Shown here piece after piece: positions 6,170 to 14,556 of a stretch of DNA of 20,339 bases. Source of the stretch: CAYUBI01 sp964443005 (GTDB taxonomy: Bacteria > Margulisbacteria > Riflemargulisbacteria > GWF2-35-9 > CAYUBI01); the NCBI GenBank assembly GCA_964443005.1, contig CAYUBI010000038.1, positions 1-20,339 on the forward strand, given 5' to 3'. Every line of letters begins with the position of its first letter. Positions within the stretch are counted from its first letter, which is position 1. The notes under the pieces are model-generated. The model was given only the letters and a program-made list of their open reading frames with translations, searched no databases and was not told the DNA's origin. The position numbers were made by a program, and so were the translations under genes.

Positions 6170-7641
6170 TTGTGAGATTTTCCTTTGTTTTCGTGAAAAA
6201 TAATGGCTTCGAATACTGTAAACGAAGCGCCTTGTTGCCAGTCATTTGGATTAAGACCTGCTTTTTGTGCTAAATTAGATAATGTTTCCTCTAAAGTCCA
6301 TTGTTGTTCACTAGCAACTTGTGGAAGGAACACTGCGCTGTGATTATTTTTTTGTAGCACTATACCATGGTGACCTAAAATGATATCGTTGTACGATTTA
6401 ACCGGATGGGGCATTGTTAATGCAGAAATTTCGATTTCAATATCCATCATTTCTTGCTGTTGGACTGTGGGAAAACGATCATCATTTACTGCTGCATTGA
6501 TTGCTTGTTCCATGACTGCTTGAATCAATGGCCGTCGCGGAAAAATTTCGCCAATGCATCCGCGTAATTTATCTTGTTTTTTTAAGGTGACAAATGCCCC
6601 CATTGTTACATTCATTCCCGTAGATACTGTAATCCCAAGTTCGTTGATTAACAGTATTTTTTTGTATTTGAAGTAGTAGTCAATTGTTTGTCTTGCAATG
6701 GCCAGTAATGTTCGTTGATCATCTACAGATAATGGTGATTCATTGATTAAAGGATTGCTACGTTTTAGTGGCGTATTGCTTTTTAATGACCAAGTTCCTG
6801 TGAATGCTGCAGCCAAATAGCTAACTGAATTGTCCCATTGTTGGGTAATTTCTCCAGATGTTATGTAATGCAGCAAATGGGCTGTGGCTGCACTGGGTAG
6901 CATGTGTATAAGTAAATTGATTGGATGTCGCCCGCAAATTGTGATGCCAGTTGTATCGCAATAATGATTAAATCCATTCGCATCTTTTTTATTAATATAT
7001 TCATACGCTGCTTTATCTGCATCGTTGATATGTTTTGCGATTGTATGGGTGAAAGGGACATAGTTATAAGCTGAACCATAATGCATAAAATCAGAACTAA
7101 TAACAATGAGGGTGTTTTCGTCAATCAGACTTAAGAGGATATCTGCCATTATTTTGGCTGTTTCAGCGTCTAAGGAGCCAATGACAATGGGTACGAGTTT
7201 GAATGCGCCAATTGTTTGTTGTAAAAAGGGGATTTCTGCAAATATGCTATGTTCGGATTCATTTGCATTGGAAATTGAGGTAAAGCAGCTGTGTTTTTTT
7301 AATGCTTGAATAAAGTCTTGATCTAGGTGAATCGTTCCTAGATCTGTAACATAGGTTGTTACAGTGGGCACACTGGCTTTATTGGGTAAATACATTTTGT
7401 GACTAGGGCCAATTACAAGAACTCGTTGATATGTATGCCCAATAAGAGGTTTAACGCCGAAAGCTGCGGTTTGACCAGAATATGCATATCCTGCATGAGG
7501 TAAAATTAGCGCGATGATGTTTTCTGTTAATACTGGTGACGTCGCAGTTTCAATGAATGCGTTGATTTGCGCACTCAGTTGTTGCTGGCCTGCAGCATGC
7601 CATCCTTTTTCCCCAAGCGGTGATGTATAGGTTGTGTTCAT
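6166..7641 (-). CDS. MEMO1-AMMECR1 fusion (AmmeMemoRadiSam proteins B and A)
   Basis: A 491-residue two-domain protein. Residues about 1-285 are MEMO1-like, with the metal-site residues of that family visible: H49 in LPHAGYAYSG, H81 in GPSHKMYL, D184/H187 in SSDFMHYG and C236 in TICGRHP. Residues about 305-485 are AMMECR1-like, with the signature LRGCIG at 359-364 and NDDRFPTV at 386-393. The two domains are separate genes or fusions in the conserved AmmeMemoRadiSam set, whose third member is a radical SAM enzyme; that gene is not in this window. Biochemical function of the bacterial set is unknown; the human MEMO1 binds a redox metal. It starts one base inside the preceding stop (TAATG) and overlaps the following permease gene by four bases. 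Confidence 0.92.
   Translation of the reverse strand: MNTTYTSPLGEKGWHAAGQQQLSAQINAFIETATSPVLTENIIALILPHAGYAYSGQTAAFGVKPLIGHTYQRVLVIGPSHKMYLPNKASVPTVTTYVTDLGTIHLDQDFIQALKKHSCFTSISNANESEHSIFAEIPFLQQTIGAFKLVPIVIGSLDAETAKIMADILLSLIDENTLIVISSDFMHYGSAYNYVPFTHTIAKHINDADKAAYEYINKKDANGFNHYCDTTGITICGRHPINLLIHMLPSAATAHLLHYITSGEITQQWDNSVSYLAAAFTGTWSLKSNTPLKRSNPLINESPLSVDDQRTLLAIARQTIDYYFKYKKILLINELGITVSTGMNVTMGAFVTLKKQDKLRGCIGEIFPRRPLIQAVMEQAINAAVNDDRFPTVQQQEMMDIEIEISALTMPHPVKSYNDIILGHHGIVLQKNNHSAVFLPQVASEQQWTLEETLSNLAQKAGLNPNDWQQGASFTVFEAIIFHENKGKSHK
7320..7364. repeat. two adjoining inverted repeats inside the MEMO1 coding region
   Basis: GATCTAGG (7320-7327) pairs perfectly with CCTAGATC (7337-7344), and CTGTAAC (7344-7350) pairs perfectly with GTTACAG (7358-7364). 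They share one base and would form two neighbouring short hairpins in either strand. They lie within codons for MEMO1 residues about 93-107, so chance or mRNA structure are both possible. Confidence 0.4.
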
Positions 7642-8438
7642 TATCTTAGTGCATGGTAGGCTTCTGTAAGATCTTTCATTTTTTGTTCATTGGCTTTTCG
7701 AAAAGATTCCCCCAGTGTATTAACTACATCTGGATGAAAACGTTTTGCCAGTGTTTTATAGGCTTTTTTTATTTCTTCTTTACTAGCTCCTGGCTCAAGA
7801 CCCAATGTTCGGAAGTAACGATCTTCGCTCGTTGTTTCTTTTATTTTGACATACCGTTTGCGAATTAGTTCTGCATCTGTTGATTGAATACCTGCAATTT
7901 TAATATATTCGTCAATTACAGCTTGTTCTTCGTGATGAAATTCAAAATCTGATACTGCTATTTGATATAGCATATCCAGCATGATGAGTTTAATGTCATA
8001 ATTAAAGTTTTGGTTTATTTCTGCGCCCAGTTCTTGCATATTATGTTTTTCTTTTAATTCGGCATTGAGAATATCATTAACCCAACGTAAAGCTTCTTCG
8101 CTAAAATTAAATTGCAGCATAAAAAAGTTTTTTACGATTTGTAGTTCAACAGGATTAACAACCTTGTCTGCCATAATAATATGAGCAGCTAAGCGACAAA
8201 GGAGCTCAATAAATTGATTATGAGATTCGGAATGTGAAAACATAAACTGACTGACTGAGGCATTTTTAGAAATTGATCGATACATTAGGTAAAAAATAAA
8301 TCCAAAAATGATGAGAGGCATCAATATGAAAATTAAGCCAAATAAAGCTAAGATAAAACGTAAACCGCCAAAGAAAAAAAGAATAATAAAAAACAAAACT
8401 AGGTAATTTAATGTGTTATTATATGAACGATATTTCAT
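7641..8438 (-). CDS. membrane-anchored TerB-like/DnaJ-domain co-chaperone (DjlA-like)
   Basis: A 265-residue protein with two closely spaced N-terminal membrane segments (about 11-53), a TerB-like all-helical domain at about 72-190 (AAHIIMADKVVNPVE and QIAVSDFEFHHEEQAVID, each with the acidic-turn pattern) and a C-terminal J domain at about 206-265 with the HPD motif at 235-237. This is the architecture of DjlA, a co-chaperone that recruits DnaK to the cytoplasmic membrane face, although DjlA has a single membrane helix. ATG at 8438 has a strong AGGAGA site. It stands between the outer-membrane barrel gene and the MEMO1 fusion gene, in the same packed run. Confidence 0.87.
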   Translation of the reverse strand: MKYRSYNNTLNYLVLFFIILFFFGGLRFILALFGLIFILMPLIIFGFIFYLMYRSISKNASVSQFMFSHSESHNQFIELLCRLAAHIIMADKVVNPVELQIVKNFFMLQFNFSEEALRWVNDILNAELKEKHNMQELGAEINQNFNYDIKLIMLDMLYQIAVSDFEFHHEEQAVIDEYIKIAGIQSTDAELIRKRYVKIKETTSEDRYFRTLGLEPGASKEEIKKAYKTLAKRFHPDVVNTLGESFRKANEQKMKDLTEAYHALR

Positions 8439-8447
8439 CAGTGTCTC

Positions 8448-9737
8448 CTAAAAAATTATTGAGGTGTACGCATCTAACGAGTACCCATAGCCATTATACG
8501 TATATTCAGCTTGTGCAGGGCCAAAAAATCCACTCAGTGTTAACCCAAGTGTAAAGTTATTAATGGGTGTAAACATCAGCCCTGTTGATATTATCCCTGA
8601 ACCATCTGCTAAATTACTCATGATATTTGTATTGAACGTCATATCATTAATAGGAAATTTACTAATGGATGTTAGTATAGCACCATAATATTTACCATAG
8701 TAATTCATGATATACAAGTTATTTGCTAAAAGAGCAGCTTTAAGTGAAGGATTTTGGAAAATATTTTCCGAATATCCAGAGTCATTATAAAAAAATTCTG
8801 TGATGATGCTGATTCTGTCTTTAAATACCCATTCAAAATATTTACTAAAGCCTAAACTGATTTTTGGCACCCACGTATTTGTAATTTGATACACATTAGT
8901 TGTGCCATTTTGTTCGCGGACTTTAGCCAAATTATCACCGTAAGATAAACTTAATTCACCTTTAATGTCGATATCTCCGCTACGCGTTGAAAAATCAAAT
9001 CCATAAACAGGCATATACCCTTTTTTGCTCCATGCTGAAAAAGCTATTTCTGAGCCACTTAGAACTATTTCGTATTTTGCTGCAATGCCTACTTCATCAA
9101 TGTTAGTTACATTTGTGAAATCAGCAAATGAATAAAAGTTGGCTGCTGTAGTAAATGGAATATGCATTTTTGCACCATAAGCACCTTCACGATATTGCAT
9201 TTGATTGAGTAGTGAAAAACTTCGTTTTTCTACATTAATTAAGTCTGTTGGATTCCATAAATATGTGCGGCCCCATTGAAGCACTTGTTTTCCAGTTCTA
9301 AAATAGATTGATTTGTTAATATTCATATCCATAAAAACCTCTTTTAATGAGATGGCTAAAGCATTGTTGGTTGCTGTTGCACTTTGTGCTAGGTTAGCTA
9401 TATTTAGATTGAGAAATGTTTTATAGCCTTTGGTTAAGCGTACATCAAGAAACAGATTGGCTTGAGTGTAGGGGATTAAGCGATTATTGGAAAAAGAAGC
9501 TGTGCCTTCTAACCATTTTCGATTTAGATAATAAGATGCTTGTGACAAAAAACTTCCTGAAAATGTGGTTGATTCTTTTTCAAAGAAGGTAGATAGGGTT
9601 GTTGTCGTGATTGTTGACGACGAAACAATAGATTGGTTGTCTGAAAATAATACTGATTCATCTGCAGATTCATCTGGAAATCCTAGTGAAAAAACAGATA
9701 AAATCAGGAGCAAGCTAACTGTATAACGCAGTTTCAC
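8448..9737 (-). CDS. outer-membrane beta-barrel protein (porin-like)
   Basis: A 429-residue exported protein: signal peptide at about 1-20 (MKLRYTVSLLLILSVFSLGF), a Ser/Thr-rich linker to about 55, then regular amphipathic beta strands to the end. It finishes with a terminal Phe (SIIF), the signal recognised by the BAM machinery. The segment around GKQVLQWGRTYLWNPTDLIN resembles DUF1302/alginate-export-like barrels that accompany LolA-like proteins. The start is a GTG overlapping the preceding stop (GTGA, four bases), so it is translationally coupled to the LolA-like gene. It would be the outer-membrane end of the transport module. Cargo unknown; a simple porin is the alternative. Confidence 0.75.
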   Translation of the reverse strand: MKLRYTVSLLLILSVFSLGFPDESADESVLFSDNQSIVSSSTITTTTLSTFFEKESTTFSGSFLSQASYYLNRKWLEGTASFSNNRLIPYTQANLFLDVRLTKGYKTFLNLNIANLAQSATATNNALAISLKEVFMDMNINKSIYFRTGKQVLQWGRTYLWNPTDLINVEKRSFSLLNQMQYREGAYGAKMHIPFTTAANFYSFADFTNVTNIDEVGIAAKYEIVLSGSEIAFSAWSKKGYMPVYGFDFSTRSGDIDIKGELSLSYGDNLAKVREQNGTTNVYQITNTWVPKISLGFSKYFEWVFKDRISIITEFFYNDSGYSENIFQNPSLKAALLANNLYIMNYYGKYYGAILTSISKFPINDMTFNTNIMSNLADGSGIISTGLMFTPINNFTLGLTLSGFFGPAQAEYTYNGYGYSLDAYTSIIF

Positions 9738-10504
9738 TTACTCAGATTTTCCAAGTAGGCTTTTGTGAAGATCGATGCGTCTAATTTCTGTGTAGAAATA
9801 CTTGAAATTTCCACAATTGTTTTATTTCCTTTTTCGAATTCATCAATAAACATTTGTTTAATGGCTACATATTTACCGTCAATCGTCGTATATTTAAGAA
9901 AATAATTCGTTTCCATTAATGTTCCGGATGCAGAATATGATTGAGATTTTAAGGGTAGAAAATTATCTTGCCGAACCCAGTAGGTTCGGGTAGGATATTT
10001 TACGTCGTTGACTTGTGCAGTTATTTTTATTTTATAAACTGGGATATTGCCAAGTTTTTCTTCGAAAATGATTTCTTGTCCTTTGGCATCCAGCAGTGGT
10101 TGATATAATTCGGATAGTTTTCGTTTTTCAAAATCTTCAGCATTTGCATCACTGCCACCAATACTTTCATCTCGATTGATATGTTGGAATGTACGTGTAT
10201 TTCTGCGGTACATCCAGAAATTCTCTCCTGTTTTCAAATATCCATTTCCTCTTTCAACTTCTGGAGCTATCATGTGCATTAAAAATGCATCGTCCTTATC
10301 GCGTCTATAATAAATCAGTTCGATTTGCTTAATTCCTTGACTCACTTTTTGCTGTGTTAGTGATACTTTTGCTGTGAAGTCAGATTTCATGTCCATAAAA
10401 TCGTCCAAGCTTTTTAAAATAGGAATAATTCTAGAATCCGCACTTGAAAAAATCAATGTTCCAATTAAAAAAAGTTGCAAGATTAAGCGAATTATTTTTG
10501 TCAT
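9734..10504 (-). CDS. LolA-like outer-membrane lipoprotein-sorting protein (COG2834 type)
   Basis: A 256-residue periplasmic protein with a signal peptide (about 1-24). The rest shows the half-barrel LolA-type fold pattern: DFTAKVSLTQQKVSQGIKQI as first strands, MHMIAPEVERGNGYLKTGENFWMYRRNTRTFQHI (about 77-110) and the conserved GGSDANAEDFEKRKL segment, followed by YKIKITAQ, YWVRQDNFLPLKSQSYSASG and late strands. These segments match the family usually labelled outer-membrane lipoprotein-sorting protein, found next to ABC or RND transporters and barrel proteins rather than the classical LolA. It probably carries a lipid or acylated cargo across the periplasm. AAGGAT ribosome-binding site before the ATG; coupled to the barrel gene downstream. 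Confidence 0.85.
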   Translation of the reverse strand: MTKIIRLILQLFLIGTLIFSSADSRIIPILKSLDDFMDMKSDFTAKVSLTQQKVSQGIKQIELIYYRRDKDDAFLMHMIAPEVERGNGYLKTGENFWMYRRNTRTFQHINRDESIGGSDANAEDFEKRKLSELYQPLLDAKGQEIIFEEKLGNIPVYKIKITAQVNDVKYPTRTYWVRQDNFLPLKSQSYSASGTLMETNYFLKYTTIDGKYVAIKQMFIDEFEKGNKTIVEISSISTQKLDASIFTKAYLENLSK

Positions 10505-10525
10505 AGTTTATCCTTTTTTTGTTGG

Positions 10526-12265
10526 TTATTCATAATGTCGTAAGGCAGCTGAAGCAGATAAATTTGCAGCACGGTTGGCAGGAAAGAACGCTGTTACAAT
10601 TGCAATTAGAAAAATAATAACAATATTGAAAATAATTGCTGTAGCGCTGGGTACAAAGTGAAGATGATTGTTGACCAACAAAATATTCATAGGGCCTTCA
10701 GCATGAAGGGTGATGAGCGATAATCCAGCTATGATGAGTAAGCCTACCATAACGCCAACAATGGAAGATAGTAATGCGAGTAAGCCGGTTTCAATAATGA
10801 ATATATTGCGTACAGTATTGCGTTGCATTCCAATTGCACGAATCGTTCCAATTTCACGAGTACGTTCACGAATTGACATTCGTAGCGTATTGATTACTCC
10901 AATTAAGATAATGAAAAAGAGAATCATGACTGCAATAAATGTCATAAGATTGAGTGCTTTTTCAAGAGACAACACACTGCTAGCTGTTTCGTACATAGAG
11001 GTAACATCTAAACCTGAAATGGGGGATTTAATACGTGAAAAATCTTTTATTTTCTTTTGATAAGTTTCAGATGTTTGGGTGCGAAAATAACGATTCCATT
11101 CTGGACCAATTGCTTGATAAATTGCATATGTGGTATCTGTAGAGGCAATAGGATATATGTTTGCATTCATAGGTAAATAGCTGTAATACGTTTTATAAAA
11201 TAGTTGATCACTGAGCAGCACCCATTTGTCTGAACTGTTGACCTTATTGCGTAGCGTAAAAAAGCCGTTAATCGTATATGTTACAGTTGTTGTTCCAGGC
11301 TCGAATTTATTCGTATATACCATTGTAAAATTATTTCCGATATTTAGACTGAGTGCACGTGCTAAGTTTTCATGCAGCATAACGCCTTCTTTACTGGTGA
11401 TTTCTTGCAGGTTTCCTGATACGATGATCATGTTTTGAGTTAGTATTCCTATTGAAATAGGATCGCGTTTAAATGAAAGAAAGGTTGCTGGATAACTAGT
11501 ATTTGCAGTACACGCAAATCCTTCGATTATAGCTAAGTTGGGTGTTAACACGCGATGGAGTGTTGTAGCTTGCTGAATAGCAGTTAATGGTTTTTTTAAA
11601 ATCATTTGAAGGGAGCTGGACTCGTAAGCGCGATATCCCAATAAGCTTTTAATATGTTGAAGTTCAACAAAAGCAGCCATATCCATGAACATGTTTTGCG
11701 ATTTAGAAATCCCAATAATTTTAAGTGCTGCAGTTTGTTCTTGGCCAAAAATATTTCGAAAGCGAATGCGTAGAGTATCGTGTAATTGAACATTTAGGTA
11801 TTTAGCTTTTGTTTCGCTCAGAATTATTGGGTTCTCAATTGTTTGTCGTGTAAAATCGTCAGCGTTTCCGCTTTTTAGTTTGACCCAGTCAAAAAATGAT
11901 TGATTGGGTTTGATTCCAACTAAGGCAATATTGTCACTTTTCCCATTCCCAATAGCGCGACAAAAGGTGGATGCATTTTCACGAAGTTCAATAATTCCCT
12001 GAATATTCTGCGTAACTAATGCTTCCATTCGACTGCGATCGCGAATAACAGTTTTCCATTTGCTGCCATTTTCTGCCATAGTTAGATCAATATGTCCGGT
12101 TAAATTAACAATAATTTTGTTAAGAAGTGTGTCTGAAATTCCGCGAGCAAATGAGTTGGAAATAACTAATATAATAACACCAAAAGCCATTGCAATTCCA
12201 AGAAGAATATTTCGCCGTTTTTGTCGAATTAAATTGCGAAAAGCTATGCGAATCGTGATGTTCAT
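10526..12265 (-). CDS. ABC transporter permease, MacB/FtsX (LolC-like) type
   Basis: A 579-residue inner-membrane permease. One membrane segment lies near the N-terminus (about 20-42, after MNITIRIAFRNLIRQKRRN), followed by a large periplasmic domain (about 45-440, MacB_PCD-like). Three C-terminal segments follow: LMTFIAVMILFFIILIGVIN, LLALLSSIVGVMVGLLIIAG and IIFNIVIIFLIAIVTAFFPA. Between the first two of these is the cytoplasmic coupling motif RTREIGTIRAIGMQRN. Such type VII ABC systems transmit mechanical force to the periplasm rather than move cargo through a channel. AAGGAG site before ATG, overlapping the previous stop region. Its periplasmic domain is longer than that of the partner permease, suggesting a heterodimer. 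Confidence 0.9.
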   Translation of the reverse strand: MNITIRIAFRNLIRQKRRNILLGIAMAFGVIILVISNSFARGISDTLLNKIIVNLTGHIDLTMAENGSKWKTVIRDRSRMEALVTQNIQGIIELRENASTFCRAIGNGKSDNIALVGIKPNQSFFDWVKLKSGNADDFTRQTIENPIILSETKAKYLNVQLHDTLRIRFRNIFGQEQTAALKIIGISKSQNMFMDMAAFVELQHIKSLLGYRAYESSSLQMILKKPLTAIQQATTLHRVLTPNLAIIEGFACTANTSYPATFLSFKRDPISIGILTQNMIIVSGNLQEITSKEGVMLHENLARALSLNIGNNFTMVYTNKFEPGTTTVTYTINGFFTLRNKVNSSDKWVLLSDQLFYKTYYSYLPMNANIYPIASTDTTYAIYQAIGPEWNRYFRTQTSETYQKKIKDFSRIKSPISGLDVTSMYETASSVLSLEKALNLMTFIAVMILFFIILIGVINTLRMSIRERTREIGTIRAIGMQRNTVRNIFIIETGLLALLSSIVGVMVGLLIIAGLSLITLHAEGPMNILLVNNHLHFVPSATAIIFNIVIIFLIAIVTAFFPANRAANLSASAALRHYE

Positions 12266-12276
12266 TTTGCTTCTCC

Positions 12277-13803
12277 TTAATCGCGTGCTATAGCTTGCAA
12301 CGGTGTAATATTTCGCGCAATAATAATCGGATAAATCATGGAGATTAGTGCAACAATCACTAAGAAAATTATTCCAATAAAAATATCTTGCATTTGCATG
12401 ATGGGGTGAAAAACATCTCCACCATAAAATAATTGAAGCATTTCATTCGTAGTTGTTAGTTTTAAGGAAGCTAAGCCTTTGATCCCAATTATTCCGGTAA
12501 CCATGCCAAGTAGTCCAAACGCAAATGTCAACAGTAATGTTTCACATAAAAACATCCATGTAATAAATCCTTTTCTTGCACCAACTGCGCGCATCATGCC
12601 TATTTCAGTATAACGTTCCAATGCAGCCATACTCAGTGTATTCATAATAATAATTACAGCAACAAAAAAGATGAATCCAACGAATAAATATAACGCGCCT
12701 TTCATAAAAAGAGCTGTTTGAGCAATGGAACCTAATGCCTGATTCCATGTAACTGCCCGAGCTGGAATTTTTTGCTGTTGAAAGTGTGTATTTAGAGTTC
12801 GAACTGCTGCGTCTATTTTGATTCCTGGTTTGAGTCGGATAAATACTTGGTTGTAAACTCCGGTATCAACGTCAATAGCTATGGCCTGCGTTGTTGTTTT
12901 TGGAGTCATTATTTGTTGATCTGTTTGTGTTGTAATCATTGATTTTGTTATCATAGCTTCGCTAAGAAATAGGTTATCTAAATTTGTGTTATCCATTGTT
13001 AGTAATGTTTTTTTCTGTTCATCAACAGTTGTTTTTTGTTCGCTGGCTGTTAAATATCCCGAACATTCGCGAAAGGATTCAATATCCAAAATGTTGAAAT
13101 GTCCCCAAAACGTGTTTAATGCAGAATATTTGACAATGCCTTTAATTGAGCTGCGGATGTCTACTGCGCTATTTTTATCGCTAAATCCCATGAATACAAT
13201 CGAATCTTTTGTTGTAAGTGTTGCGATATTTGTTTTTGCTTCGTTACTTAGATTTTGGGTGACTAACTGGCTATTTTCAGGTACATACCAATTTAGATAA
13301 TTATTTTCAAATAAATCATTTCGACTTTTGACAGTTAACAATATTCCGCGTTCATTTTGTTTGAGTAAACGCCCTTCAACTAAGGTTAGATTATGAAACA
13401 TATCATGATATTCGTTGAAGTTTACCCCCAGCAATAATTGAAAACCTGGGTCTCCTTCTTCGTCTAATACCATCACAAAACCTGAGGCAGCTGGAGTAAA
13501 TTTTGCTATCATGGGTTCTGCAGTTAATGCTTTTTTTACTTTAGGATAATCTGTAATCATTTCTATTGAACGGCCACCCATACCAAACCAAATAGTGTCA
13601 GAAATTTGTTGATCTGAAAGAATAACCACATCGCCTGTAAAACCATTAACTATATTTTTTTGAAATCCTTGGTTTAAGCCTGCAATTATGCCGCAGCCAA
13701 GCGTCATAATAAATACACCGAAGAATAGAATAAATCCTATAATCAGGCTTTTCCCTTTGTGTCTAAGAATGTTACGCCATGCAATTGTTAGTATTAGCGC
13801 CAT
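12277..13803 (-). CDS. ABC transporter permease, MacB/FtsX (LolE-like) type
   Basis: A 508-residue permease with the same plan as the next gene: TM1 at about 20-44 (IIGFILFFGVFIMTLGCGI), a periplasmic domain at about 45-375, and three C-terminal membrane segments (LYLFVGFIFFVAVIIIMNTL, LLLTFAFGLLGMVTGIIGI and IFIGIIFLVIVALISMIYPI). The coupling motif ERYTEIGMMRAVGARKG follows the second segment. It would pair with the adjacent permease and the ATPase. The ATG comes two bases after the ATPase stop and has no clear ribosome-binding site, so it probably relies on terminating ribosomes from the ATPase gene. Confidence 0.9.
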   Translation of the reverse strand: MALILTIAWRNILRHKGKSLIIGFILFFGVFIMTLGCGIIAGLNQGFQKNIVNGFTGDVVILSDQQISDTIWFGMGGRSIEMITDYPKVKKALTAEPMIAKFTPAASGFVMVLDEEGDPGFQLLLGVNFNEYHDMFHNLTLVEGRLLKQNERGILLTVKSRNDLFENNYLNWYVPENSQLVTQNLSNEAKTNIATLTTKDSIVFMGFSDKNSAVDIRSSIKGIVKYSALNTFWGHFNILDIESFRECSGYLTASEQKTTVDEQKKTLLTMDNTNLDNLFLSEAMITKSMITTQTDQQIMTPKTTTQAIAIDVDTGVYNQVFIRLKPGIKIDAAVRTLNTHFQQQKIPARAVTWNQALGSIAQTALFMKGALYLFVGFIFFVAVIIIMNTLSMAALERYTEIGMMRAVGARKGFITWMFLCETLLLTFAFGLLGMVTGIIGIKGLASLKLTTTNEMLQLFYGGDVFHPIMQMQDIFIGIIFLVIVALISMIYPIIIARNITPLQAIARD

Positions 13804-13805
13804 AA

Positions 13806-14546
13806 TTAAGCGTGTATTTTATTGCTTTTCGTGGGTTCTTTGGATGCTAAACTAAAGCTAGTATCTTCTTTATCTGCAACAATTAGTCCATCTTTTAATT
13901 GTACAATTCGTTTAGCATATTGAATGACATTGTGATCATGTGTCGAAAAAATAAACGTAGTTTTTTGATGTTCATTGAGTGTTTTCATGAGTTGAAGAAT
14001 TTGTTCTCCAGTTTCAGAGTCCAAATTTGCTGTGGGTTCATCAGCTAAAACAATACTTGGTTTTGTAACTAGTGCGCGTGCGATGGCAACTCGTTGACGT
14101 TGCCCACCTGACAGTTCAGCAGGTTTATGTTTGATATAGGGCGTTAATCCAACGTCATCAATAACTTTTTCTGCTTGAGTTCGTGTTTCTTTTGCTGAAA
14201 AATTATGCATGAGCATTAAGGGGAATTCAACATTTTCAAGAATATTTAATACTGGAATTAAATTGAATGTTTGAAAAATAAATCCTAATTTATATAATCG
14301 AAGATCTGTTATTTCTTTGTCAGTAAGGAAGCTAATATCTTTGCCTGCAATTTCGGCTCTTCCTTCAGAAGGAACATCAATACATCCAATAATATTAAGT
14401 AGCGTTGTTTTTCCGCTTCCAGAAGGTCCAACTATTGCTAATAGTTCCCCTTCTTCAACTGAAAAATCAATGCCTCTTAATGCATGAACTGTTGTTTTTC
14501 CAAGAGGATAATTCTTTTTGACTTGCTGGAGCGAAATAATTGGCAT
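13806..14546 (-). CDS. ABC transporter ATPase, LolD/MacB type
   Basis: A 246-residue ATP-binding subunit that powers the two permeases. Walker A is GPSGSGKTT at 40-48, the Q loop is FQTFNLIPVLNILENV, the signature is LSGGQRQRVAIARAL (about 145-159), Walker B is IVLADEPTANLDSE, and the switch histidine is in STHDHNVI. The C-terminal tail (about 225-246) is Ser/Lys-rich. I start at the ATG at 14546, five bases after a GGAG site, not the TTG one codon earlier. It lies eight bases after the hydrogenase alpha gene, so hydrogenase and exporter may share a transcript. Confidence 0.93.
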   Translation of the reverse strand: MPIISLQQVKKNYPLGKTTVHALRGIDFSVEEGELLAIVGPSGSGKTTLLNIIGCIDVPSEGRAEIAGKDISFLTDKEITDLRLYKLGFIFQTFNLIPVLNILENVEFPLMLMHNFSAKETRTQAEKVIDDVGLTPYIKHKPAELSGGQRQRVAIARALVTKPSIVLADEPTANLDSETGEQILQLMKTLNEHQKTTFIFSTHDHNVIQYAKRIVQLKDGLIVADKEDTSFSLASKEPTKSNKIHA

Positions 14547-14556
14547 CAATGCTCCT

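Noticed and set aside
10710..11060. 116-residue + strand frame within the larger permease
   Set aside because: Antisense shadow over membrane and coupling segments, with no supporting signals.
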